A program made the position numbers and the translations under genes. A DNA stretch of 10,042 nt from Planctomycetaceae bacterium (GTDB taxonomy: Bacteria; Planctomycetota; Planctomycetia; Pirellulales; Thermoguttaceae): positions 1 to 10,042 of the forward strand of contig JAITBS010000155.1 in NCBI GenBank assembly GCA_031283515.1, in the 5' to 3' direction. Position 1 is the first letter of the stretch, and every line of letters starts with the position of its first letter. This document shows positions 1 to 10,042 of the stretch, in pieces. The notes under the pieces are model-generated. The model did not search any database. It was not told the origin of the DNA and saw only the letters and a list, made by a program, of their open reading frames with translations.

Positions 1-111
1 TCCGGCGATATTACCGATACAACAACACCTGTTGCTTTCGGTTCGTCGCCATTTGGTGTTTGGGGAGCGTTGGGTTCCATTAACGGCGGTGAAACAGTTG
101 AAATCCCGTAA
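1..111 (+). CDS. C-terminal end of a probable DUF1559 (pseudopilin-like) protein, 5' end outside window
   Basis: Frame 1 is open from the first base to a TAA at 109-111, giving 36 residues that end in VWGALGSINGGETVEIP. The pattern W-x-A-L-G-S-x-[N/D]-G-G-E at the extreme C-terminus is typical of DUF1559 proteins. These are secreted or membrane-anchored proteins with a type IV pilin-like N-terminal methylation segment, and they are greatly expanded in Planctomycetota. Their function is not established. The diagnostic N-terminal prepilin motif lies outside the window, so the family call rests on this short tail only. No strong terminator follows: a weak 7-bp AT-rich stem (142-148 with 160-166) lacks a T-run. 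Confidence 0.5.
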   Translation, partial: SGDITDTTTPVAFGSSPFGVWGALGSINGGETVEIP

Positions 112-183
112 GTTTTTCCCAATATTGTATTTTTTAAAATCACAAATCTTGTTTTAAATGATTTGTACCATTATATTATAGAC

Positions 184-277
184 AACTTCTAAAAAACAGT
201 TTCATAAAAATTTTGCCCTTGAAGAATAAGGAATAACAAATTTTTAGATGAAATGAAATACACGTTTTTTAGAAGTT
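184..277. repeat. Perfect 14-bp inverted repeat upstream of the sulfatase gene
   Basis: AACTTCTAAAAAAC at 184-197 is the exact reverse complement of GTTTTTTAGAAGTT at 264-277, with 66 bases between the arms. It lies in the AT-rich spacer between the DUF1559-like tail and the sulfatase start at 326. It could be a pair of regulator half-sites, a long-range RNA stem in the leader, or a remnant of a mobile sequence. The arms are low in complexity (an A6/T6 tract inside each), which makes a chance origin less remote than the length suggests. No convincing promoter was found in this spacer; a TATTAT at 174-179 has no good -35 partner. Confidence 0.5.
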
Positions 278-325
278 TCCGTCAAGATATGGAACATCAA
301 AATTCATTTTTACAAACAAAAAACG

Positions 326-1624
326 ATGAAACTAAAAATTATTGTAATTCTTTTTTGGGCGATTGTGTTATCATTGACACTTGGTGCCGCTGAGGAACAT
401 CCGAATATTGTTTTGATTATTTCAGATGATCAACATTGGGGTGATTATGGTTTTATGGGACATTCTGTTCTGAAAACACCATGCCTTGATCGGCTTGCTG
501 AACAAGGGTTACTTTTTACTCGCGGTTATGTTCCGGCATCGCTGTGTTGTCCAAGTCTTGCGTCGCTCATTACCGGACAATATCCACACCAACACCGAAT
601 CACCAGTAATGATCCGCCATTGCCGGCAGGAATGAAAAAAAGTGAATTTTACAAATCTCAAGCCTATCACAATGGTCGTAACGTTATGATCGAACAAATG
701 AAAAAAGCTCCGGCGTTACCGAAATTGTTGGCGAAACAAGGTTATCTCTCCATGCAAACCGGAAAATGGTGGTTGGGTGATTATTCTTCCGGCGGTTTTA
801 CGCACGGAATGACCAAAGGCGGACGTCATGGTGACGAAGGTTTGAACATCGGACGCGATACGATGCAACCAATTATTGATTTTCTTGATTTAGCGGCAAA
901 AGAAAAGAAACCGTTTTTTCTTTGGTACGCTCCAATGTTACCACACGCTCCGCATGACCCGCCGGAACAATTGTTGAACAATTATAAAAATAAAACCCCT
1001 TCCATTCATCAAGCAAAATATTGGGGAAATGTTGAACGTTTTGATGAAACCTGCGGTCAATTACTCAATGAATTAGAACGGCGCGGGTTAAATGAAAAAA
1101 CAATTGTTGTGTATGTTTGCGATAACGGCTGGATTCAAAATCAGGACTCTCCGCGTTTTGCGCCCAAGTCAAAACAATCTCAATATGACGGCGGATTGCG
1201 GACTCCAATTATTGTACGTTGGACAGGGCATATCATACCGAATCGCGATGATACACATCCGGTTCTGTCACTTGATATTGTTCCGACATTGTTGAAGTTG
1301 GTTGGTCTTGAAAAAGATGCGCCGCAACCCGGAATTAATTTGCTTGATTCCAATACTGTTGAGGCACGCAATGCGGTGTTTGGCGAATGTTTTACGCATG
1401 ATTTTGTTGATTTGTTGCAGCCGGAAAAGAACTTGCGGTTCCGTTGGATGATTGAAGACGGTTGGAAGTTGATTATTCCTCAACCCGATGAAAAAACCGG
1501 AATCGAATTGTATTATTTGCCCGATGATCCAAACGAAACGAAAAATCTTGCCGAATCTCAACAACAACGTATTGAATTAATGTTGCCTAAACTCAATTCG
1601 TTTTATAATCCCCAAAAACCGTAA
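326..1624 (+). CDS. Exported sulfatase-family protein with altered active-site motif
   Basis: This 432-residue protein has the alkaline-phosphatase-like fold of type I sulfatases, which hydrolyse sulfate esters, in this phylum often on algal or host glycans. A Sec signal peptide (residues 1-21, hydrophobic VILFWAIVLSLTLG, cleavage near GAA) implies periplasmic or extracellular action. Conserved features seen: NIVLIISDDQ with metal ligands D34 and D35; LCCPSLASLITG, with C74 at the formylglycine position; GKWWLG (K147); PHAPHDPP (H207); CDNG (D266, N267); and K283 before YDGGLRTP. Two usual catalytic residues are replaced: the Arg of CxPSR is L78 and the His of GKWHLG is W149. Length is normal for the family and the frame is intact, so it is probably a functional subfamily rather than a decayed gene. 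No Shine-Dalgarno site precedes the ATG; the start is chosen because it gives a complete signal peptide. The gene converges on the ferredoxin gene with a 76-base gap. Substrate unknown. Confidence 0.9.
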   Translation: MKLKIIVILFWAIVLSLTLGAAEEHPNIVLIISDDQHWGDYGFMGHSVLKTPCLDRLAEQGLLFTRGYVPASLCCPSLASLITGQYPHQHRITSNDPPLPAGMKKSEFYKSQAYHNGRNVMIEQMKKAPALPKLLAKQGYLSMQTGKWWLGDYSSGGFTHGMTKGGRHGDEGLNIGRDTMQPIIDFLDLAAKEKKPFFLWYAPMLPHAPHDPPEQLLNNYKNKTPSIHQAKYWGNVERFDETCGQLLNELERRGLNEKTIVVYVCDNGWIQNQDSPRFAPKSKQSQYDGGLRTPIIVRWTGHIIPNRDDTHPVLSLDIVPTLLKLVGLEKDAPQPGINLLDSNTVEARNAVFGECFTHDFVDLLQPEKNLRFRWMIEDGWKLIIPQPDEKTGIELYYLPDDPNETKNLAESQQQRIELMLPKLNSFYNPQKP

Positions 1625-1700
1625 ATAAAGATACAGTATAACATCGCCGCAATCCAAAACTCGGCAGGCGGAAACGTAACACAACAAAGTATAATTTAGA

Positions 1701-2249
1701 TTATGCATCTTTCATCATGTACGCTTTTTCAGCCGGAATTCGCCGAATAGCTTGCGCCGGACAGTGTAACGCAATAGTACATTGGTTACATTGCAAACAA
1801 TGTGCCTGACTAATTTGCAAAAAGAGCGATCCATTGCCCAGTGAAAAACAACCGTCAACACATTTACCGCAACCAATACAAAGATTGTGATCAATTTTGT
1901 ACTCAAAATAAGGAGTTTCAACTTCGCGTCGGGAAATTGCGTTGACAGGGCACAGTTGGTTTTCGGCACCGGTATTGCGTGCCAGCGGTTGCGGGTCAAA
2001 GAAGCCCGTACAAAGATCACAATAACCGCACATCTTGAAATTATGGAAACATTTAACAGCAGAAACCGTTGAAACACAACGATAAGAACAAGCACCACAA
2101 CCAATACACTTTGCCGGATCAATTTGCCACACCAATGTATCGGCAGCGTTTTTCTTTTTAACCGCAAGAAAACCGGTCAGCCCCACAAGTCCCAATGCAA
2201 TCCCGCTTCGACAACATGTTTTCAAAAGACGGCGGCGTTTTGTGTCCAT
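1701..2249 (-). CDS. Tat-exported ferredoxin-like protein with four predicted [4Fe-4S] clusters
   Basis: This 182-residue polyferredoxin is a probable periplasmic or membrane-attached electron carrier of the NapG/NrfC/HycB-like kind. An N-terminal RRRLLK followed by GIALGLVGLTGFLAV (residues 5-30) resembles a twin-arginine signal, which fits export of a folded Fe-S protein. Sixteen cysteines form four sets: C48/51/54/58; C74/77/80 with C100-Pro; C124/127/130/134; and C151/154/157 with C163-Pro. This is exactly enough for four [4Fe-4S] clusters; C67 and the signal-region C12 and C13 are extra. The frame is open 45 bases further upstream (to 2294), but the start at 2249 is preferred because AGAAGG lies 9 bases before it and the Tat motif then sits at the extreme N-terminus. 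No catalytic or membrane partner is adjacent, so its redox partner is unknown. It lacks the radical-SAM core, so it is not a sulfatase-maturating enzyme. Confidence 0.85.
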   Translation of the reverse strand: MDTKRRRLLKTCCRSGIALGLVGLTGFLAVKKKNAADTLVWQIDPAKCIGCGACSYRCVSTVSAVKCFHNFKMCGYCDLCTGFFDPQPLARNTGAENQLCPVNAISRREVETPYFEYKIDHNLCIGCGKCVDGCFSLGNGSLFLQISQAHCLQCNQCTIALHCPAQAIRRIPAEKAYMMKDA

Positions 2250-2258
2250 TGCAACTAA

Positions 2259-2264
2259 CCTTCT
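2259..2264 (-). promoter_or_regulatory. Ribosome binding site deciding the ferredoxin start
   Basis: On the minus strand AGAAGG lies 9 bases upstream of the ATG at 2249. No comparable site precedes the more upstream in-frame ATG at 2294, so it favours the shorter, Tat-signal-first protein. Confidence 0.6.
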
Positions 2265-2466
2265 ATCAGAGTATATGGTACAATCTGTTATCAAAAAATT
2301 ATTTAAACTGAAAATAAATCAAAAACGGACAATTTTGAAATTAATAAGATGTATGTATTATAAGTGAAAACTTAAAAAATAAAAGCCGTTGTTAGCAAAA
2401 AAAATTTGCCGATTTTGTTTTGACCTTTCTTGATTTAAAGGCGGATTTTAAAAGAAAATTAATGTA

Positions 2467-5400
2467 ATGAATCTATTCCATTTATTTATTTTTCGTTCAC
2501 TTTGGTATGACCGTTGGATCAATGCGGCGGTTCTTTTGGGAGTATTTTGCGCAACAGCAGTATTGACAGGAGCTTTGTTAGTCGGCGATTCCATGCGAGG
2601 CAGTCTCAAAGCCTTGACTTTGAACCGTCTCGAACAAATTGATACGGTTTTGCTCACTCCATCGTTTATCACTCCGCCGGATTTTATTCCAAATGATTTT
2701 TGGATAGAATCTGTTCCGGTTATTTATCTTCCTGCGGTAGCCGAATCAGACGGCAAGGTTTGCGGTATTCGGATTCTTGGTATCAAATATTTTGATAACA
2801 ATATTTTGTCCGGTAATTTTTACACGGATCGTATTTCCGATAACGATATTATTATCAACCGGACATTGGCAGAACAACTTGGTATTTCGTCCGGCTCTGT
2901 TATTTCGTTACGTCTTAATCCGCCGCAACAGATACCGCCGGAAAGTTCACTCGGACGGCGTGATCAATTGATACGGACAAAGTTGACCGTCAATTTTGTT
3001 GCGCCGGATCAGGGAATGAGCCGGTTTTCACTAAAAGCGGATCAACGACCGGAACCACTTCTAATTGTTCCGCTTTCGTGGTTGCAACAAAAACTTGGTG
3101 TTGGTGAAAAGATCAATGCTGTTTTTTTTCCGACACGAAATTCGGAAACGGTTTCAACAGAACAACAACGAAAATTACTTAAACAATTATTTAAACCAAC
3201 TCTTGACGATTTTGGTATCACGGCGGAAATAAAAAACGAACAATATTATATTAAATCAACCCGTCTGCTGTTCACAAAACCGCAAGCGGATGCAATTCAA
3301 CAAGTATTGCCGAACGCCAAACCCGGGTTACTTTATCTGGCGGCATCAATTCGTGCATCAAAAAATAACCGCGAAACTCCCTACTCAACAATTTACGCAA
3401 CTCATTTCGATACAACAAATAATTATAACACGAGTATTGCCATAAATAATCTCAAAGATAATGAAATTATTTTAAACCGTTGGACGGCGGACGATCTTGA
3501 TGTGAAAGTTGGTGATGAAATTGAATTGACGTGGTTTGAACCGGATGATGTGAATGTTACAAGATCACAAAAATTCAAATTAACTGCAATTTTACCGATG
3601 GATGGATTGGGTGCGGATGCTCATTTAGTTCCTGAAATTCAGGGCTTTACTGATGAGGCGGCGATTGCCGATTGGGATCCGCCGTTTCCGTTTGATGCCA
3701 AAAAAATCCGTAAGAAAGATGAAGATTATTGGGACAATTATCGAGCCGCTCCGAAAGTATTCCTGTCACTAAAAAACTCCCGCAAACTTTTCGGAAGCCG
3801 TTTTGGAAACACCACAACTTTTTTAACAGAACACAACACGGAAACAACAAAAAATTGGGAACAAAAATTAACTCTTTCAGTTTTCGGATTGAATTTCATT
3901 CCGGTTAAGGAACAAGGTATCACCGCATCAGCAGGAACAACTCCGTTTTCAATATTGTTTTTATCGTTCAGTTTTTTCATTATTGTTTCGGCATTGATGT
4001 TGGTATTGATGCTTTTCCGGTTGTCTGTTGAAAGGAAAGCAAAACAAGTTGGAATTTGTCTTGCTTCTGGTTGGACGCCGTTATTTATTGCTAAGGGACT
4101 GCTTATCGAAGGGGCAATTCTTGCGGTTGCGGGGGCATTTTTAGGAACATTATTGAGTATCGTTTATGCCCGCTTGATGGTTTACGGTCTCACAACCTGG
4201 TGGGTCAACGCTGTAACAGTTCCTTTTTTGACATTATATGTTAATCCGTTAAGTCTTATTATCGGTTTTGTCAGCGGTTCTGTTCTTGCCGTTTTGACAA
4301 TTACTTTAACATTACGAAAAATCGTCCGTTCACCTGTTAAATCATTGCTTGCCGCTACTCTTTCAATTACGGAAACAGGAACAAGGAATTATTTTTGTCA
4401 AACAAAATTTTCCTTTTATTCTTTTGGTTTTACCTTAATCATACTTTTTGTTCTTTTGGTATTGTCATTAGTCGGTTTTTTTGTACATTTTGACAATCCT
4501 GTTGTTTGTGCCGGACTTTTTTTTGGTTTGGGAGTTTTGATACTTGTTTCAGGTTTATGGCAAATTCATTATTATTTCGGAGCGGGCGGAAACAATTCTT
4601 TGTTTATTCGTTCACTTTTTGGTTTTGCCGTTTCGAATATTTCACGGTATCCGGCACGCAGTACGCTTTGTATCGGATTAATTGCTTCAACTTGTTTTCT
4701 TATTCTGTCGATTAGCGTTTTTCAGATGGACGCTTCATCGTACTATTCGAAACAGCAGTTAGTTGTTGAAACACAATTTCCTGTTTACGAAAATCTGAAC
4801 ACTGCCGAAGGACGCGGCAATATTTCAATACAAAAATCCGATTCAATATGGTTTGAACAAAATGGTGTTCGGATACAGTCTTTTCGTGTTCGAGACGGAG
4901 ACAATGCCGGTTGTCTGAATCTTTACCAACCGCTCAATCCGCGTATTCTTGGAGTTCCGAAGAAACAAGATTGGTCGGATTTGGATAAACCAATTACCAT
5001 TGATGAAGACGGTATCCGCCGTGTTCCGATTATTCTTGATGCGAACACGGCAATGTATTCATTACACATTTACGGAGGAATCGGCAGTTTTTATGAGATA
5101 GATGACGGTCAGGGCGGAAAAATCCGTTGCGAAATTACTGACCTTCTGACCAATTCATTATTTCAGGGCGATATTTTGATGAGTGAACAAAATTTACTCA
5201 CACTTTTTCCCGATGTTGCCGGATACCGTTTTTTCATTATCGATTCCAGCCTTGCTGCCGATAAAAACAATAATGATCTTGTTTCATTTTTGTACCGGAA
5301 TTTGGGTGATTATGGTGTTACGGCGGAATCTGCCGTACATCGGTTGCAACGTTTTTTTGCTGTACAAAATACTTATCTGGCAACATTTCAGAGTTTGGGC

Positions 5401-5766
5401 GGAATTGGTTTACTGCTTGGTTTGTTTGGGCTTGCGGTGGTTCAGTTTCGCAACGTGTTTGAACGGCGTAAGGAATTGGCATTACTGAATACGGTTGGAT
5501 TCCGCCCAAGCCGGATTTTACTTTTATTGTTATACGAAAATTTTGTAATTCTGTTTTTGGGGTTATTTTTAGCAATACTTGCTTCTGTTGTTTCATTATT
5601 TCCGCAATTTTTATTTACTCGATGGGAAGTTAATCCGTTATCGATTGTTGTTTCGTTTTCTTGGCTTCTTGGCGGAATGATAATGATTGGTGTGTTGTCG
5701 AATGTTGCGGCGTCGTTAGCGGTACTGAAAATTCCGATTGCCAAAGAACTTGCCGAAGAACATTAA
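2467..5766 (+). CDS. Large ABC transporter permease with duplicated FtsX domains (YbbP-like 10-helix architecture)
   Basis: This 1099-residue inner-membrane protein belongs to the type VII (MacB/FtsX/LolC) ABC group, which uses cytoplasmic ATP hydrolysis to drive periplasmic work such as lipoprotein or lipid movement rather than classical transport. TM1 is at about 18-40, followed by a GDSMRGSL motif (40-47) and a large periplasmic region to about 490. The first FtsX domain has helices near 495-518, 545-570 and 595-620. Linker helices lie near 656-673, 679-698 and 732-753, then a second periplasmic region runs to about 970. The second FtsX domain has helices near 976-997, 1017-1050 and 1058-1088. 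This 1+3+3+3 layout matches duplicated permeases such as E. coli YbbP, but the soluble parts are longer. No ATP-binding subunit (Walker A/B) is encoded in the window, although partners usually sit next to the permease. No Shine-Dalgarno lies close to the ATG; AAAGGCGG at 2438-2445 is too far away. A TTGACC at 2420-2425 could be a -35 element but has no clear -10. Substrate unknown. Confidence 0.88.
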   Translation: MNLFHLFIFRSLWYDRWINAAVLLGVFCATAVLTGALLVGDSMRGSLKALTLNRLEQIDTVLLTPSFITPPDFIPNDFWIESVPVIYLPAVAESDGKVCGIRILGIKYFDNNILSGNFYTDRISDNDIIINRTLAEQLGISSGSVISLRLNPPQQIPPESSLGRRDQLIRTKLTVNFVAPDQGMSRFSLKADQRPEPLLIVPLSWLQQKLGVGEKINAVFFPTRNSETVSTEQQRKLLKQLFKPTLDDFGITAEIKNEQYYIKSTRLLFTKPQADAIQQVLPNAKPGLLYLAASIRASKNNRETPYSTIYATHFDTTNNYNTSIAINNLKDNEIILNRWTADDLDVKVGDEIELTWFEPDDVNVTRSQKFKLTAILPMDGLGADAHLVPEIQGFTDEAAIADWDPPFPFDAKKIRKKDEDYWDNYRAAPKVFLSLKNSRKLFGSRFGNTTTFLTEHNTETTKNWEQKLTLSVFGLNFIPVKEQGITASAGTTPFSILFLSFSFFIIVSALMLVLMLFRLSVERKAKQVGICLASGWTPLFIAKGLLIEGAILAVAGAFLGTLLSIVYARLMVYGLTTWWVNAVTVPFLTLYVNPLSLIIGFVSGSVLAVLTITLTLRKIVRSPVKSLLAATLSITETGTRNYFCQTKFSFYSFGFTLIILFVLLVLSLVGFFVHFDNPVVCAGLFFGLGVLILVSGLWQIHYYFGAGGNNSLFIRSLFGFAVSNISRYPARSTLCIGLIASTCFLILSISVFQMDASSYYSKQQLVVETQFPVYENLNTAEGRGNISIQKSDSIWFEQNGVRIQSFRVRDGDNAGCLNLYQPLNPRILGVPKKQDWSDLDKPITIDEDGIRRVPIILDANTAMYSLHIYGGIGSFYEIDDGQGGKIRCEITDLLTNSLFQGDILMSEQNLLTLFPDVAGYRFFIIDSSLAADKNNNDLVSFLYRNLGDYGVTAESAVHRLQRFFAVQNTYLATFQSLGGIGLLLGLFGLAVVQFRNVFERRKELALLNTVGFRPSRILLLLLYENFVILFLGLFLAILASVVSLFPQFLFTRWEVNPLSIVVSFSWLLGGMIMIGVLSNVAASLAVLKIPIAKELAEEH

Positions 5767-5781
5767 GTGTAACTGTTTATT

Positions 5782-5939
5782 TTCGTCCGCAGATTGACGC
5801 GGATATTCGCAGATATTTTGTCCGCAGATATTCGCAGATTATTTTACGAAGTTTATTGAAACCGAATCAAATTGTTTTTTTTGTCTGTTTCGTTATCTCA
5901 AAAAACAATCTGCGTAAATCTGCGTAATCTGCGGACGAA
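5782..5939. repeat. Imperfect palindrome of CCGCAGATT / CGCAGAT units downstream of the permease
   Basis: The left arm at 5782-5795 (TTCGTCCGCAGATT) is the exact reverse complement of 5926-5939, and similarity continues inward with mismatches (left to about 5815, right from about 5906). The left side also carries a second related copy at 5820-5840, so the right arm could pair with either. The units are variations on TCCGCAGAT and TTCGCAGAT. The element lies between two convergent genes and may act as a bidirectional terminator or mRNA-end stabiliser, or may simply be a dispersed palindromic repeat. No long T-run directly follows either arm. Confidence 0.65.
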
Positions 5940-5944
5940 CCCCG

Positions 5945-9504
<3,560 letters not shown>

Positions 9505-9510
9505 TTGAAA

Positions 9511-9516
9511 CTCCTT
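9511..9516 (-). promoter_or_regulatory. Strong ribosome binding site of the FAD oxidoreductase gene
   Basis: On the minus strand AAGGAG lies 6 bases before the ATG at 9504. It is the best Shine-Dalgarno match in the window and fixes the start of the signal peptide. Confidence 0.8.
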
Positions 9517-9663
9517 ATTAGTGTAAAATTAAAAGATTCTTGATTCCCGTGTTATTCCGCAACACGAAAACCGGCAAAAAAACAAACAACTCAATTATTC
9601 TAATCGAATTGATACAAAAAGACAATAAAAAGCAGAGTAATCTATCAGCGGAATTATTATTTT
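9517..9663. other. AT-rich leader/spacer with no recognisable gene
   Basis: This stretch carries stop codons in all frames and no coding signal. It must contain the promoter of the leftward FAD gene, but no convincing -35/-10 pair was found; a TACACT close to the ribosome binding site has no suitable -35 partner. It ends at the left terminal inverted repeat of the palindromic element. Confidence 0.5.
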
Positions 9664-9708
9664 GATTCTTCACCTCGAAGGGGTGGCATTTTCATAACCG
9701 TAGGTCAA

Positions 9709-9743
9709 GTGAGTAGTTGATAGTGGATAGTGGAGAGTGGAGG
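9709..9743 (-). repeat. Left heptad array of the palindromic element (five degenerate units)
   Basis: Read on the plus strand the units are GTGAGTA, GTTGATA, GTGGATA, GTGGAGA and GTGGAGG, in strict 7-base phase. They are reverse complements of TATCCAC/TATCAAC-type heptads, so this array is inverted relative to those at 5971-6040 and 9786-9827. Confidence 0.8.
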
Positions 9744-9785
9744 GTTCGCACGCGGAGTAATACCATTTCGGCAGTAATTCCGCTT

Positions 9786-9827
9786 GCGACACTATCAACT
9801 ATCCACTCTCAACTATCAACTTGCCAC
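9786..9827 (+). repeat. Right heptad array of the palindromic element (six units, some degenerate)
   Basis: Units are GCGACAC, TATCAAC, TATCCAC, TCTCAAC, TATCAAC and TTGCCAC. It follows the same hairpin core (AATTCCGCTTG at 9776-9786) that precedes the array at 5971, and it can pair with the left array at 9709-9743. Confidence 0.8.
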
Positions 9828-9869
9828 TGCCCCTTCGGGGTGAAAATCGAAAAACAAAAATGCCACTGA

Positions 9870-10037
9870 TATATTACAATTATTGTTATTCCGGTGTTGT
9901 TATTTTATTACCCTTTGCTGATGTACGGACTGACAGGCGCCAAAAACGGCTCACTTCCTGCTAATTCGGTTTGGATTGCTAATCTTTGTCTCGGAATCAT
10001 TGGACTTTGGTTTATGAGGAGAATTCATCGCTATTAA
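9870..10037 (+). pseudogene. C-terminal remnant of an LptF/LptG-family permease (YjgP/YjgQ)
   Basis: The frame is open from just after a TGA at 9867-9869 to TAA at 10035-10037 and encodes 55 residues. These comprise a hydrophobic helix (ITIIVIPVLLFYYPLLMYGL), then NGSLPANSVWIANL, then a second helix LGIIGLWF and a basic end RRIHRY. The G-x-LP-x-x-x-[V/A]W-x-x-N-L loop between the last two membrane helices and the basic tail is the usual C-terminus of LptF/LptG, the permease subunits that extract lipopolysaccharide from the inner membrane. A full protein has about 350-400 residues, so at least 80% is missing. No upstream in-frame coding sequence exists: the frame is closed by the TGA and then runs into the palindromic element ending at 9848. 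GTG 9894 or ATG 9921 could start a tiny peptide, but a gene remnant is more likely. The family call rests on one loop and the helix pattern. Confidence 0.5.
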
Positions 10038-10042
10038 ATCAG

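Larger units (their letters stand above)
9664..9848. mobile_element. MITE-like 185-bp nested palindromic element
   Basis: The outer arms are 9664-9683 (GATTCTTCACCTCGAAGGGG) and 9830-9848. The reverse complement of the right arm matches the left with one mismatch and one single-base gap. Each end also forms its own small hairpin: 9671-9685 (CACCTC-GAA-GGGGTG) and 9830-9840 (CCCC-TTC-GGGG). Inside lie two oppositely oriented heptad arrays and an inner inverted repeat (9747-9758 with 9777-9788, 10 of 12 paired), so the whole stretch can fold into one long cruciform or RNA hairpin. There is no open reading frame and no transposase in the window. No target-site duplication is obvious, so mobility is inferred from the terminal inverted repeats and from the second copy of the core beside 5971. 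Confidence 0.5.

Noticed and set aside
142..166. Terminator after the DUF1559-like gene
   Set aside because: The 7-bp stem is AT-rich with an 11-base loop and is not followed by a T-tract.
1625..1700. Terminator hairpin between the convergent sulfatase and ferredoxin genes
   Set aside because: Only weak CCGC/GCGG pairing with a long loop and no T-run was found.
1715..2167. Second long minus-strand frame overlapping the ferredoxin gene
   Set aside because: It is a shifted-frame shadow: the other frame carries the full set of ferredoxin motifs, and this one has no recognisable domain or ribosome binding site.
1701..2249. Possible anaerobic sulfatase-maturating enzyme, since it is next to a sulfatase gene
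   Set aside because: The protein is too short and has only ferredoxin-type cysteine spacing; no radical-SAM CxxxCxxC core or TIM-barrel region is present.
2270..2294. Promoter for the ferredoxin gene (TATACT at 2270-2275 with TTGATA at 2289-2294, minus strand)
   Set aside because: The two hexamers are only 13 bases apart, and a start from this -10 would begin within the ribosome binding site.
9860..9964. Small ORF starting at ATG 9860
   Set aside because: It overlaps the LptF/LptG-like frame, shows no protein-like composition and ends early; the alternative frame has the recognisable C-terminal signature.

Overview
The window looks like chromosomal DNA from an AT-leaning (roughly 40% GC by eye) member of the Planctomycetota. 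Verrucomicrobiota or Lentisphaerota remain possible. The assignment rests on gene content: a DUF1559-like C-terminus, a secreted sulfatase, a very large duplicated FtsX-type permease, and a secreted FAD oxidoreductase fused to discoidin-like and HEAT-like segments. Shine-Dalgarno sites are present for some genes and absent for others. This is inference; no rRNA or other marker is in view.

Layout. 1-111: 3' end of a gene read rightward, probably DUF1559. 112-325: AT-rich spacer with a perfect 14-bp inverted repeat. 326-1624 (+): exported sulfatase-fold protein with unusual active-site residues. 1701-2249 (-): Tat-exported ferredoxin-like protein with exactly the 16 cysteines needed for four [4Fe-4S] clusters. 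2250-2466: divergent spacer. 2467-5766 (+): 1099-residue ABC permease of the 10-helix YbbP type, without an ATPase in view. 5767-6039: convergent spacer filled with palindromic and heptanucleotide repeats. 6040-9504 (-): 1154-residue exported FAD-dependent oxidoreductase. 9505-10042: mostly non-coding, with a 185-bp MITE-like nested palindrome followed by the C-terminal remnant of an LptF/LptG-type permease.

The genes do not form an obvious operon, because orientation alternates (+, +, -, +, -, +). The common theme is the cell envelope and periplasm: three exported enzymes or redox proteins and an envelope-type permease. No defence system, CRISPR array, tRNA or rRNA was seen.

The points most worth a second look are: (1) the sulfatase has Leu where the CxPSR arginine should be and Trp where the GKWHLG histidine should be; (2) the FAD protein is an internal duplication whose N-terminal half has lost its flavin-binding signatures and gained a discoidin-like insert; (3) a heptad-repeat and hairpin element occurs at two sites flanking the FAD gene, and one copy sits inside terminal inverted repeats beside a truncated lpt gene.
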